Part shown: positions 49,525-57,929 of the stretch, piece by piece
Position numbering within the stretch: position 1 is the stretch's first letter
Layout: each line of letters starts with the position of its first letter
NCBI RefSeq assembly: GCF_036013935.1
Contig: NZ_CP107902.1
Span: 8,217,001-8,281,000 of the forward strand
From: Streptomyces sp. NBC_00461
GTDB lineage: Bacteria > Actinomycetota > Actinomycetes > Streptomycetales > Streptomycetaceae
Length of the DNA: 64,000 bases
Direction: 5' to 3'
Notes under the pieces: generated by a model
What the model was told of the DNA's origin: nothing
Seen by the model: only the letters and a program-made list of their open reading frames with translations
Databases searched by the model: none
Made by a program: the position numbers and the translations under genes

Positions 49525-49931
49525 CCTTCGAACCGCACGGCCGCGGCCGCATTCTGCGGGTCACCGGGCCGCTCGTCGAGGCCGAGTACATCGGCGGCAC
49601 CGCGATGAGCGACCTGGTCGCGCTCGGCGACGCCGGGCCGCCCGGGGAGGTCGTCGCGATCCGCGACAGGGTCGTCACCGTCCAGGCCTACGAATACACG
49701 GGTGGCCTGGCCCCCGGTGCACCGGTGCGCCCGCTCGGCAGGCCGCTGTCGGCGCCGCTCGGACCGGGGCTCCTGGGCGGCATCTTCGACGGGCTGCTGC
49801 GCCCGCCGGCGGCAGCGGGCGCGTGGCTGGAGCAGGCGCTGGCCCGCGTCGATCTCGCCCTGGAACAGAGCGAGCACGAGGACGCGGTGCGCCGGCGCTG
49901 GGCCGCCCGTGCCCTGGCGGACGACACCTGA
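49521..49931 (+). pseudogene. V-type ATP synthase subunit A N-terminus fused in frame to subunit D C-terminus
   Basis: Residues 1 to about 95 are the N-terminal barrel of catalytic subunit A (GRILRVTGPLVEAEYIGGTA, EVVAIRDRVVTVQAYEYTGG, LGPGLLGGIFDGLLRP). The text then changes to WLEQALARVDLALEQSEHED and AVRRRWAAR, like the C-terminal helix of subunit D. The Walker motif and nearly all of A, all of B and most of D are absent, so an in-frame deletion of several kilobases is the simplest explanation. The product cannot hydrolyse ATP. Confidence 0.75.
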
Positions 49932-50106
49932 CGCCAGTGGGCGGCAGGGCGAACCCATGGCCCGGACGCCGGACAGGAAGTGCGCCCCGGCCGGTCGCCT
50001 GCGCAAGCGCGCGGCTGCGCCGCAGGGGGATATGGAGTCATCCTCGAAGGAGAGGCCGTTCACGCTCACCGTCCTCCCAGCTTCTTACGAGACGGAGGAA
50101 GTCGAC

Positions 50107-50982
50107 ATGGAGCCAGTTGTCACCGTGGGCCTCGACGGCTCACCCGAGAGTCTTTCCGCGGCCCGCTGGGCCGCCCAGGAGGCGGAGCGGCGGGGGCTCA
50201 CGCTGCGCCTGCTGCATGCGTGGCCCCTGCTGGTGCCGGAACCTACCGACGTACCCGCGGAGGTGGATCAGAACTACTGGGCGAGGCGGATCGTGCACAA
50301 CGCGCGGGCGGAGCTCCAGGCGCGCCACCCGGGCCTCGTCATCGACGAGCGCCTGGTCGCCGACGACGCCCAGGACGCACTGCTGCACGCGGCGTCGGAG
50401 TCGGAGATGCTCGTGCTCGGCTCGCGTGGGCTGGAATCCGTCGAGAGCTATTTCCTGGGCGACATCAGCTTGTCCGTCGTGGCGCGGGTCGAGCGGCCGG
50501 TGGTTCTGGTGCGTGCCACGACCGGCGAGGACGAGCCATCGCCCACTGCGCGTACATCAGACGGCGTAGTGGTGGCGCTGAAACTGCAGGGGCCCTGCGA
50601 TGACCTGCTCGCATTCGCCTTCGGCACCGCCGTGGCGCGGGGCGTGCCCCTTCGAGCCGTCCACGGCCGAAGGGTGCCGGTGCATGCGCACGTTCCCTGG
50701 GGTGTGGACCACGATGTCAGCGAAGAGATCACGCGGGACGCGCAGAAGAGCCTGAGCCAGGTTCTCCGCCCCTGGCGCGAGAAGTTTCCGGGCGTGGCGG
50801 TGGACGACAGCATCGGTCTCGAAAGCCCCGCCAAGGTCGTCGTACGGTCCGCCGTGGGCGCCGGGCTGCTGGTCGTCGGCCGACGCAAGCACCGTCCCGC
50901 CCTGGGAACCCGCATGGGCTCGGTGGCCCACGCCGCCGTCCACCACGCGCGCTGCCCCGTCGCTGTCGTCCCCCACGAGTGA
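50107..50982 (+). CDS. Universal stress protein with two Usp domains
   Basis: A 291-residue tandem Usp protein. Domain 1 runs from VTVGLDGSPESLSAARWAAQ to MLVLGSRGLESVESYFLGDI, a form of the G2xG9GS ATP-binding loop. Domain 2 ends with LLVVGRRKHRPALGTRMGSV AHAAV and the strand CPVAVVPH. GGAGGAA at 50094-50100 fixes ATG 50107. Mycobacterial relatives belong to the DosR dormancy regulon. I found no clear tandem GGG(A/C)C box pair upstream of this copy. Confidence 0.9.
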   Translation: MEPVVTVGLDGSPESLSAARWAAQEAERRGLTLRLLHAWPLLVPEPTDVPAEVDQNYWARRIVHNARAELQARHPGLVIDERLVADDAQDALLHAASESEMLVLGSRGLESVESYFLGDISLSVVARVERPVVLVRATTGEDEPSPTARTSDGVVVALKLQGPCDDLLAFAFGTAVARGVPLRAVHGRRVPVHAHVPWGVDHDVSEEITRDAQKSLSQVLRPWREKFPGVAVDDSIGLESPAKVVVRSAVGAGLLVVGRRKHRPALGTRMGSVAHAAVHHARCPVAVVPHE

Positions 50983-51029
50983 GACGAGCGGCCACAGCAA
51001 GCCGACGGCGCCCGTGCTCCGGCCCGGCA

Positions 51030-51748
51030 CCGACGCTCGGCTTGCATCCGGGTGTGGGTGGCGCGGAGGAGGAAGTCGCGCCCGGCCAGGCCGGTGCCGT
51101 CCGGGTCGCACGCGCAGGCATCCAGGGGGACGCCGTCCTGACGGCCGTCCCGGGAGGCCCGGGTCCAGTGCACCAGTTCGGCGACGTGCCCGGGGTCGTC
51201 GCGGTTGATGGCTTCGGCGGTGCGCACCAGCTCCGCGAGGTGACGCTGCGCGCAGCGGGACTCCACCGTGCGCAGCTCGGCGCCCTCGGCCCGCGCACGG
51301 CGATCCGGTCGAACTCCTCCAGCGGAGCCGGACGGTCCACCGGCAGATGCGGCCGGGCTCCCGGTGCCAGGGCGAGATAGCGGCGCAGGACGGGCGCACG
51401 AGCGCCGACCTCGACCTCTTCGAGACGTACGGCCTCGCGGCGGCCGTGCCGCAGCACCACGCGCCCGTCGGCCGCACGGACGTTGCGCACCCAGTTCACG
51501 TCCTCGCCGAGCATCGCCACCAGATAGTGGTCGCCCTCATGGTCCGCGACCACCAGGGGCAGCGAGATACGGCGGCCCGTACGGCGCCCGCGCACCTCCA
51601 TCGTGACCAGGCGCCGCGGCGTCAGCCCCGCCGAAGCGGCGAGCACCGACCGCCGGTTCATCACACGTGCCAGGCGGCCCGGGCGGCCACCGCGGTACAT
51701 CCACCGGTCGAACCGGTGCAGTCGGCGGGTGGAATCATCGCGTCCCAT
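51030..51748 (-). pseudogene. Chimeric relic: deazaflavin nitroreductase (DUF385) joined to an Acg-type nitroreductase fragment
   Basis: From 51748 the minus strand encodes a DUF385 (F420/deazaflavin-type) protein (PRRLVTMEVRGRRTGRRISL, HYLVAMLGEDVNWVRNVRAA, RYLALAPGARPHLPVDRPAP). It breaks off near 51290, just before its expected C-terminal strand. There a shifted frame continues with RAEGAELRTVESRCAQRHLA, ELVRTAEAINRDDPGHVAEL and DGVPLDACACDPDG. This is the middle of an Acg/Rv3131-type nitroreductase like the intact gene at 60559. Both parents lack most of their length. Confidence 0.7.
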
Positions 51749-52098
51749 GTCTCACACCCACCCCGGAACGTCACCGTACTCCCGCGTGGCGCCACGCCTT
51801 CGGGCGCCGAACTCGGATGCGGCTGGTCTGGTCGTGAGCATGCTTGTCCCCTCTCTGCGCCGGGCGGGAGCCGGACGGTTCACCCCCCGTCCGCCAAACC
51901 TCCGCCCGTTCACGGCCCGTCGGCCAGGGCCGGTCAGTCCCCGGACGGCGGCATCCGGCCCGGTGCCCGTCGGTCCGCGTGCGGCTGCGCCGGACCCGCG
52001 CCCAGGCGGGGACTGCTGTCGCCCGCAGGGGCCGAACGGCCCTGCGTCGGGGCCGTACGGCCCGCGCCCGTGAGGTCTGGAACCCGGATTCTTGGGGG
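51749..52098. other. Intergenic region between divergent genes
   Basis: No gene is evident. The region contains the tandem palindromes at 52029-52063. Weaker GGGCC/GGCCC-type half-sites lie around 51910-51962 and may belong to the leftward DUF385 promoter. The rest shows nothing I recognise. Confidence 0.5.
52029..52063 (+). promoter_or_regulatory. Tandem DosR-like boxes, 21-bp spacing
   Basis: GGGCC-GAAC-GGCCC (52029-52042) and GGGCC-GTAC-GGCCC (52050-52063) are perfect 5-4-5 palindromes starting 21 bp apart, two helical turns. The architecture equals the mycobacterial DosR box core GGGAC-N4-GTCCC. They lie 35 bases before the small gene at 52099 that leads the P-type ATPase operon. Confidence 0.7.
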
Positions 52099-52281
52099 AT
52101 GAACGCCGCGCATGCGCTGCAGCGGGCACCGTACGTGATACCGGGTGCCGGGATTGCGGCCCGGAATGACCGACCGCACGATGAGGACATGGCCGCCCGC
52201 CACGCCGACCGCTTCGACGTCCTTGGGGCCCGCCGGGCCGTGACGTCCGAGCCCACGGCCAAGCGTGTGGTCGCGCGGTGA
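52099..52281 (+). CDS. Small protein upstream of the P-type ATPase
   Basis: A 60-residue reading frame (ATG 52099) of unknown family, with the text QRAPYVIPGAGIAARNDRPH and an Arg-rich end. It overlaps the ATPase GTG by GTGA and lies directly downstream of the tandem boxes, which argues that it is the first translated unit of the operon. There is no strong ribosome site, so it could instead be leader sequence. Confidence 0.45.
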   Translation: MNAAHALQRAPYVIPGAGIAARNDRPHDEDMAARHADRFDVLGARRAVTSEPTAKRVVAR

Positions 52282-55037
52282 CGGTCAGCGGCCCGGCGGT
52301 GCAGACCCTGGAAGCTCGGGACGTCTTCGCCGCCCTGGACACCTCACCACGGGGACTGGCGCCGGCGGACGTGGCCGTACGGCGGGAGCGTTTCGGCCCC
52401 AACGAGCTGCCGCGGCCCCGGCGCAGGGGCTGGTGGCGGGACCTCGCCGGCCAGTTCACGGACCTGTTCGCGGTGGTGCTGGTCATCGCGTCCGCGATCA
52501 CCTTCCTGGCGTACGTGCTTCAGGAACCCCGGGACACGGGCACCCTGCAGCTGGCCGTGGCGATCCTCTGCGTGGTGCTGCTGAACGCGGCCATCGGCTT
52601 CGTCCAGGAGTACTCCGCCGAGCGGACCGCCGAGTCGCTCCAGGCGATGGTGCCCCACACCTGCCGGGTGCTGCGCGGCGGGGAGCGGCTGGAGCTGCCC
52701 GCCCGCGACCTGGTCCCCGGGGACGTCGTGGTCCTGGAGGCCGGGGACGCGGTACCGGCGGACTGCCGCCTCGTGGAGGCGCATGAGGTCTCGGTGAACA
52801 ACGCGGCGCTGACGGGGGAGAGCGACGCCGTCGGCCGTACCCGCCAGCCGGTGGCGGACGGGCCGGCGCTGGAGGCCCGCAACTGCGTGTTCATGGGCAC
52901 CGACGTTGTGGCGGGCGCCGCGAAGGCCGTGGTGTTCGCCGCGGGCGCCGAGACCGAGTTCGGCCGGATCTTCCGGCTCGCGGCCACGGCGCCCCGCCAG
53001 AAGACCCCCCTGCAGCGCCAGGTCGCCTCGATGGCCCGCCGGGTGGCGGGCGCGGCGCTGGCGATCGGGGCGCTGCTGTTCGCCGTGCGGCTGCCCGCCG
53101 GCGAGCAGCTCGTCGACACCTTCGTCTTCGCGCTCGGTGTGATGGTCGCCATGGTGCCCGAGGGCCTGCCCGCGACGCTGTCGGTGTCACTGGCGATCGG
53201 CGTACGGCGCATGGCCCGCCGGCACGCGCTGGTCAAGAAGCTGCTGGCGGTGGAGGCACTCGGCTCCACCACCGTCGTGTGCACGGACAAGACCGGCACC
53301 CTCACCCAGGCCGAGATGACCGTCGTCCAGGTGTGGGCGGGAGGCGTCCTGCACCCCGTCACCGGAGTGGGGTACGCGCCCGTCGGCGAGGTGACCGACC
53401 CGAAGCCGGCGCGCGAGCTGCTCCGGGCGGCGGCACTGTGCTGCGACGCCCGGATGGTCCCGCCGTCGGACCACGAGGGCTGGCGAGTCCTCGGCGACAC
53501 CACCGAGGGAGCCATACTCGTCGCCGCCACCAAGGCCGGTCTCGATCCGGCAGCCGAAGAGGCGTCCACGCCACGCGTGACGGAGTTCCCCTTCGACTCG
53601 ACCCGCAAGCTGATGAGCACGGTGCACGGCGACCCGCACGGCGGCCACCAGGCGTACGTCAAGGGCGCACCGCAGGAGCTGCTCGCCCGCTGCACAGCCG
53701 TCTTCTGGAAGGGGGAGCGGCAGCCGCTGACCGAGGAACTGCGCGCGGCGGTGATCGGCGGCAACGACGAACTGGCCGCCCAGGGACTGCGGGTGCTGGC
53801 GGCGGCGTCTCGACCTCTCCCCGACGGCCGTCCCACCCAGGACGAGGCCGAATCGGACCTCACCCTCCTGGGCCTGGTCGGCATGCTCGATCCGCCCCGG
53901 CCGGAGGTCAGCGCCGCTGTCGACGCCTGCCGGCACGCCGGCATCCGCATCGTCATGGTCACCGGCGATCACCCGCTGACCGCCGAAGCCGTCGCCCGCC
54001 GGGTGGGCATCGTCCGGGAGCCGGACCCCACCGTCGTGACCGGCATCCAGCTGGACACGCTCGACGACGATGCCGTGGACACTCTGCTCGCCGAGTCGGG
54101 CGAGCTGCTGCTGTGCCGGGTCAGCCCCGAACACAAGATGCGGGTGGTCACCGCCCTGCAGCGGCGCGGCGAGGTCGTCGCCGTCACCGGCGACGGCGCC
54201 AATGACGCCCCGGCCCTCAAGCACGCGGACATCGGCGTCGCCATGGGCGCCTCCGGCACTGACGTCGCCCGGGAGGCCGCCGTCATGGTGCTGCTGGACG
54301 ACTCGTTCGCCTCCATCACCACCGCGGTGCGCCTGGGCCGGTCGGTCTACGAGAACATCCGCAAGTTCCTGATCTACCTCTTCAGCCACAACATCGCCGA
54401 GCTCGTTCCGATTCTCGCGGCCACCTTCGCCGGGTTCCCGCTGGTCCCGATCACCGCCGTGCAGATCCTCGCGATCGACCTCGGCTCCGATGTCCTTCCC
54501 GCCCTGGCGCTCGGCGCCGAGCCGCCGGAGCCCGACGTCATGGACCGGCCGCCGCGCGCGAAGCGTGAACGGCTCTTCTCGACCGCAGTGATGGGCCGGA
54601 TCCTGTTTCTCGGCGGCATCCAGGCCCTCGGCGTGTGCGCCGTGTTCTTCTGGCACATCAACGCCTCCGGCATCCCGTACGCCGACTTCACCGAGGACGA
54701 CACCGTCTACCGGGAGGCGATCACCATGGTCCAGGCCGGGATCGTGGTCAGCCAGTTCTTCAACGCGCTCGCGGTGCGCACCGACCGGCAGAGCGTGTTC
54801 CGGATCGGCCTGCTGTCCAACCCCTGGCTGCTGGCCGCCGGCTGCTTCGGCATCGCGTTGATGGCCGCCATCAGTTACCTGCCGCCCCTGCAGGCGGTCT
54901 TCCACACTGCCCCGCTGGCCGCCGCCGACTGGGCGGTCCTCGCCGGATTCGGCGCACTGCTGCTGGCTGCCGAGGAAACCCGCAAGTGGTGGCTGCGTCG
55001 CCGTCGGCCCGCAGACCGGAGGGAAGGAGTGCAATGA
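52278..55037 (+). CDS. Cation-translocating P-type ATPase (CtpF/PacL-like)
   Basis: A 919-residue membrane pump of P2A type. The N-terminal cation-ATPase domain (APADVAVRRERFGPNELPRP) is followed by helices M1/M2, the actuator motif ALTGESDAVG, the PEGLP helix (MVAMVPEGLPATLSVSLAIG) and the phosphorylation site VVCTDKTGTLTQAEM. The nucleotide domain contains AYVKGAPQELL, and the hinge is VTGDGANDAPALKHADIGVA. Six C-terminal membrane segments complete it. CtpF of M. tuberculosis, a Ca2+ pump in the DosR regulon, has this layout. GTG 52278 overlaps the small upstream gene, and two TrkA genes follow by ATGA overlaps. Confidence 0.93.
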   Translation: MTVSGPAVQTLEARDVFAALDTSPRGLAPADVAVRRERFGPNELPRPRRRGWWRDLAGQFTDLFAVVLVIASAITFLAYVLQEPRDTGTLQLAVAILCVVLLNAAIGFVQEYSAERTAESLQAMVPHTCRVLRGGERLELPARDLVPGDVVVLEAGDAVPADCRLVEAHEVSVNNAALTGESDAVGRTRQPVADGPALEARNCVFMGTDVVAGAAKAVVFAAGAETEFGRIFRLAATAPRQKTPLQRQVASMARRVAGAALAIGALLFAVRLPAGEQLVDTFVFALGVMVAMVPEGLPATLSVSLAIGVRRMARRHALVKKLLAVEALGSTTVVCTDKTGTLTQAEMTVVQVWAGGVLHPVTGVGYAPVGEVTDPKPARELLRAAALCCDARMVPPSDHEGWRVLGDTTEGAILVAATKAGLDPAAEEASTPRVTEFPFDSTRKLMSTVHGDPHGGHQAYVKGAPQELLARCTAVFWKGERQPLTEELRAAVIGGNDELAAQGLRVLAAASRPLPDGRPTQDEAESDLTLLGLVGMLDPPRPEVSAAVDACRHAGIRIVMVTGDHPLTAEAVARRVGIVREPDPTVVTGIQLDTLDDDAVDTLLAESGELLLCRVSPEHKMRVVTALQRRGEVVAVTGDGANDAPALKHADIGVAMGASGTDVAREAAVMVLLDDSFASITTAVRLGRSVYENIRKFLIYLFSHNIAELVPILAATFAGFPLVPITAVQILAIDLGSDVLPALALGAEPPEPDVMDRPPRAKRERLFSTAVMGRILFLGGIQALGVCAVFFWHINASGIPYADFTEDDTVYREAITMVQAGIVVSQFFNALAVRTDRQSVFRIGLLSNPWLLAAGCFGIALMAAISYLPPLQAVFHTAPLAAADWAVLAGFGALLLAAEETRKWWLRRRRPADRREGVQ

Positions 55038-55693
55038 GGGTGATCATCGCGGGCTGCGGGCGGGTGGGATCGGCGCTCGCCATCCAGCTCGTCGCCGAAG
55101 GCCACGACGTACAGCTCATCGACCGCCGGCCCAGGACCCGCAGGCTGCTGCCCACCGGCTTCCCCGGCGGCTTCCACGAGGGCAACGCGTACAGCCGTAC
55201 GGTGCTGGAGGCAGCCGGGATCGAACACGCCGACGCGTTCGTCGCCGCCACCTCGGGCGACAACAGCAACATCGTCAGCGCCCGCACGGCCAAGGAGACC
55301 TACCGGGTCCCCGTCGTCCTCGCGCGCATCTACGACCCGCGCCGCGCCGACATCTACCGCGAGCTCGGCATCCCCACCATCGCCAGCGTCCGCTGGACCG
55401 TGCACCAGATCCACCAGATGCTCCTGCACCGCCACCTCACACCGGAACTCACCTTCGGCAACGGCGAGAGCCTGCTGGTCCGCTCCGAGCTGCCGCCCTA
55501 CCTCAGCGGGCGGCGGCTGGCCGAGTTCGACGTGGACGGAGAGATCCGGGTCGTCGAGGTCACCCGCGGGGGACGGTCGCTCGTGCCCGCCCACAGCACC
55601 CGTGTCGAGCCAGGGGACGTGGTCACCTTCGCCGTCGCGGCCACCGCGCTCGGCCGCCTGCGCGGCTTTCTGGACAAGGAACTGGGGACATGA
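55034..55693 (+). CDS. TrkA-type potassium-channel regulatory protein (first copy)
   Basis: A 219-residue cytoplasmic protein with a TrkA-N NAD-binding domain (VIIAGCGRVGSALAIQLVAE, DAFVAATSGDNSNIVSARTA) and a TrkA-C domain (PPYLSGRRLAEFDVDGEIRV, VEPGDVVTFAVAATALGRL). It gates a K+ channel or transporter in response to nucleotide state. It overlaps both the ATPase and the second TrkA gene by ATGA. Confidence 0.92.
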   Translation: MRVIIAGCGRVGSALAIQLVAEGHDVQLIDRRPRTRRLLPTGFPGGFHEGNAYSRTVLEAAGIEHADAFVAATSGDNSNIVSARTAKETYRVPVVLARIYDPRRADIYRELGIPTIASVRWTVHQIHQMLLHRHLTPELTFGNGESLLVRSELPPYLSGRRLAEFDVDGEIRVVEVTRGGRSLVPAHSTRVEPGDVVTFAVAATALGRLRGFLDKELGT

Positions 55694-56346
55694 AGACTCT
55701 CATCGCCGGAGCGGGCCGCCTGGGCACCCAGATCGCCCAGGTCCTCGCCGCGGCCCGCAACGACGTCACCCTCGTCGACATCGACGACGACCGCGTCGCC
55801 GAGCTCGAAGGCCACCTTCCCGTACACCTGGTGGTCGGGGACGCCTGTGAGCCCGGCGTTCTCGAGCACGCCGGCGTGCTCGCCGCCGATCTCGTCGTCG
55901 CGGCGACCGGTGACGACGAGGACAACCTCGTCATCAGCCTGCTCGCCAAGCGGCAGTTCGATGTGCCCCGTGTCGCGGCACGCGTCAACGACGCGGAGAA
56001 CTCCTGGCTGTTCGACCAGAAATGGGGCGTCGACACAGCGGTCCCCGCGGCCACGCCGCTGATCTCCCTCATCGAGGAGGCCACCGGTGCCACGGACACC
56101 GTCGCCCTGCTGCGCCTGAGCAAGGCCGGCGTCGACGTCATCGAAACCGCCATCACAGCGCAGTCGCGCGCCGTAGGACGCACGCTGGCCGAGGTCACCC
56201 TTCCCGCGGGCGCTGTCATCGTCACCGTCATCCGTGACGGCCAACCCACCGTCCCCGCACCCGAGGTGCGACTCCAGCCCGGCGACGAACTCCTCGTCGT
56301 CTCGCACGCCGCCACCGAACAGGAGATCCACGCCGCCTTCCAGTGA
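55690..56346 (+). CDS. TrkA-type potassium-channel regulatory protein (second copy)
   Basis: A 218-residue paralogue of the preceding gene: TLIAGAGRLGTQIAQVLAAA, then VHLVVGDACEPGVLEHAGVL, AADLVVAATGDDEDNLVISL and TrkA-C (GRTLAEVTLPAGAVIVTVIR, LQPGDELLVVSHAA). Two tandem TrkA genes resemble the CeoB/CeoC pair of actinobacteria, which together regulate K+ uptake. No Trk membrane subunit is in the operon. Confidence 0.92.
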   Translation: MKTLIAGAGRLGTQIAQVLAAARNDVTLVDIDDDRVAELEGHLPVHLVVGDACEPGVLEHAGVLAADLVVAATGDDEDNLVISLLAKRQFDVPRVAARVNDAENSWLFDQKWGVDTAVPAATPLISLIEEATGATDTVALLRLSKAGVDVIETAITAQSRAVGRTLAEVTLPAGAVIVTVIRDGQPTVPAPEVRLQPGDELLVVSHAATEQEIHAAFQ

Positions 56347-56464
56347 CGGCCCGACCCCCGGCTCCCGTACTGTGGCGATTGCCGTTTCCATCAGAGAGCT
56401 CGTTGCCGACCTCGAAGGCCGCCTTCCCCTACGCCTCTTGCCGGGTGCGGAAGTCCGCGGCGAC

Positions 56465-57361
56465 TCACTGATCGGCCGGACTGATGCGCCGCCCCGTCAG
56501 GCGCCTGGGCCGGATCGACACCCACATCTCGCGCTCGCCCCCCGCCCACGGCTCCGTATGGGCCCGATCGGTCAGCCTTCGCACCTCGTCGGGGTCCGTG
56601 ACAACCCGGGCAGGACCGACGGCGAGCACACTCCAGCCCTGGCTCATGACCTGGTTCACATGGTCGACCTCGAAGGCGACATCCGCTCCCACGGCCGCCG
56701 CCGGCGCCGAGCCCGGCGCGGTCCGGAAGACGATGGCGTCGTCGACGACCTCGTAGTTCACGGGGACCACGGCCGGGCCATCGGGTGTCGACACCGCGAC
56801 GCGCCCCACGCCGTGGGTGGAAAGCCTGGCACGGCATTCGTCGGGCCCGAGATCCTGCAGTTGCGGGCGCAGGAGCGCAATGCCCTGTCCCGGTGGCAGA
56901 TCGATGCCGCCCCCGCGCAGGGCCGCGGCGCTCGTGCCGAGCGCGTCGGCCAGCCTGATGAGGCTCGCCAGGCTCGGGTCGGCCGGGTGTTCTTCCAGGT
57001 ACGCCAGGTAATCGGGCGCCATTCTGGCGCGCCGGGCAGTTTCTGCCCGCGTCATTCCCTGCCGCCTGCGCTCGGCGGCAACGCGTCGCCCGATGTCACC
57101 CGGGTTGGGCGCTGGGCCCGGCGGTGTCCTGCCGGACAGAGCACCGGCCTGCTCACCCGTTCTCCCGGGCTGGGGCTCGAGGTGACGGATGTGCGCGTCC
57201 GGGCCGGGGAACACGAGCGTCACCTCGTCCGTGTCCGACCAGCGCACGTCGTAGGGAGGGGTCCCGTCCTCGTGGTGCAGTCCGACAATCTCGCCGTCGC
57301 GCTTGGTTGCGCCGGTGGCCGGGCTTTCGACAACGAGTTGATCGCCGAGTTGAGCTTGCAT
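56465..57361 (-). CDS. DUF1918-HTH-PPOX three-domain protein
   Basis: A 298-residue fusion. Residues 1-65 are a DUF1918 barrel (MQAQLGDQLVVESPATGATK, DGTPPYDVRWSDTDEVTLVF). Residues about 85-150 are an XRE-type HTH (DIGRRVAAERRRQGMTRAET, then ARRARMAPDYLAYLEEH). The rest is a pyridoxamine-5'-phosphate-oxidase-like flavin fold (CRARLSTHGVGRVAVSTPDG, VVPVNYEVVDDAIVFRTAPG, AFEVDHVNQVMSQGWSVLAV). The gene at 59147 has the HTH-PPOX part only. It may be a flavin- or redox-sensing DNA-binding protein. ATG 57361 opens DUF1918 exactly; an upstream GTG at 57439 is possible. Confidence 0.85.
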   Translation of the reverse strand: MQAQLGDQLVVESPATGATKRDGEIVGLHHEDGTPPYDVRWSDTDEVTLVFPGPDAHIRHLEPQPGRTGEQAGALSGRTPPGPAPNPGDIGRRVAAERRRQGMTRAETARRARMAPDYLAYLEEHPADPSLASLIRLADALGTSAAALRGGGIDLPPGQGIALLRPQLQDLGPDECRARLSTHGVGRVAVSTPDGPAVVPVNYEVVDDAIVFRTAPGSAPAAAVGADVAFEVDHVNQVMSQGWSVLAVGPARVVTDPDEVRRLTDRAHTEPWAGGEREMWVSIRPRRLTGRRISPADQ

Positions 57362-57454
57362 GATCGCCACCGCTTCCTCGGAATGGTGCTCTACCCAACG
57401 TGCCACGCGCGGCGTGTCGCCGCACGGTATGAGAAGCACGCGTCCCGGGGACCA

Positions 57455-57468
57455 GGACCGGCCGGTCC
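57455..57468 (-). promoter_or_regulatory. Palindrome upstream of the DUF1918-HTH-PPOX gene
   Basis: GGACC-GGCC-GGTCC is a perfect 14-bp palindrome about 95 bases before the start, next to GTCCCGGGGAC (57442-57452). It resembles, but is not identical to, the GGG(A/C)C-N4 boxes of neighbouring promoters, and may be a variant site. Confidence 0.4.
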
Positions 57469-57500
57469 AGGTCCGAGCGGCCCCCGGCGGGGGCGCGCCG

Positions 57501-57915
57501 TCAGCTCGTCTTGTGCCCCCACCGCGGACCGACCAGATCCCACTGCCTGCCCCACTGGTCAATGCGCCGCCGGTCGAGCCACCAGCGTGCGGCACCGCCG
57601 GCGCCGAAGGCCACGCCGGTCACGGCGAGGGCTGACGCGGCTCCCAGGAATCCCGCTTCGACTGCCGCATCCGTGCGGCTCGGCGGTTGGGTGGTGGGGT
57701 CGCCCTGCGTGTCTGTCCACAGCACGATCCTGGATCCGGCCTTTCGTCCGCCGTCCACCAGGGTCTTGCCGGTGTGGGTGGAGCCGTCCGAGAGGGTCCA
57801 GCGGACCTTCGCGAGGGCCCGGTAGCTCGTCGCCGCCGCGCGGGGTGCGTCCGTGAGGAGTACGGCCTGTACGGGGGTGCGCTCGGCGCGCTGCTGCGCG
57901 AACACGTCGGCGCTC
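57501..57915 (-). pseudogene. Rv1733c-family membrane protein, 5'-truncated
   Basis: The last 135 residues of an Rv1733c-like integral membrane protein are readable: VFAQQRAERTPVQAVLLTDA, KVRWTLSDGSTHTGKTLVDG, RIVLWTDTQGDPTTQPPSRT, the second membrane helix FLGAASALAVTGVAFGAGGA and the tail. The N-terminal cytoplasmic part and first membrane helix are gone. Beyond about 57915 the sequence belongs to a headless Usp gene on the other strand. Rv1733c is a DosR-regulon gene in M. tuberculosis. Confidence 0.7.
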
Positions 57916-57929
57916 GCGAGGCAGCGGTA

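Noticed and set aside
50107..50982. Box pair upstream of the intact tandem Usp gene
   Set aside because: I looked for GGG(A/C)C-N4-GGCCC pairs in 49932-50106 and found only unrelated half-sites (for example GGGCG...GGCCC with the wrong spacing).
52278..55037. Long minus-strand frames opposite the P-type ATPase
   Set aside because: They lack recognisable domains and are complementary to a fully conserved ATPase with all motifs.
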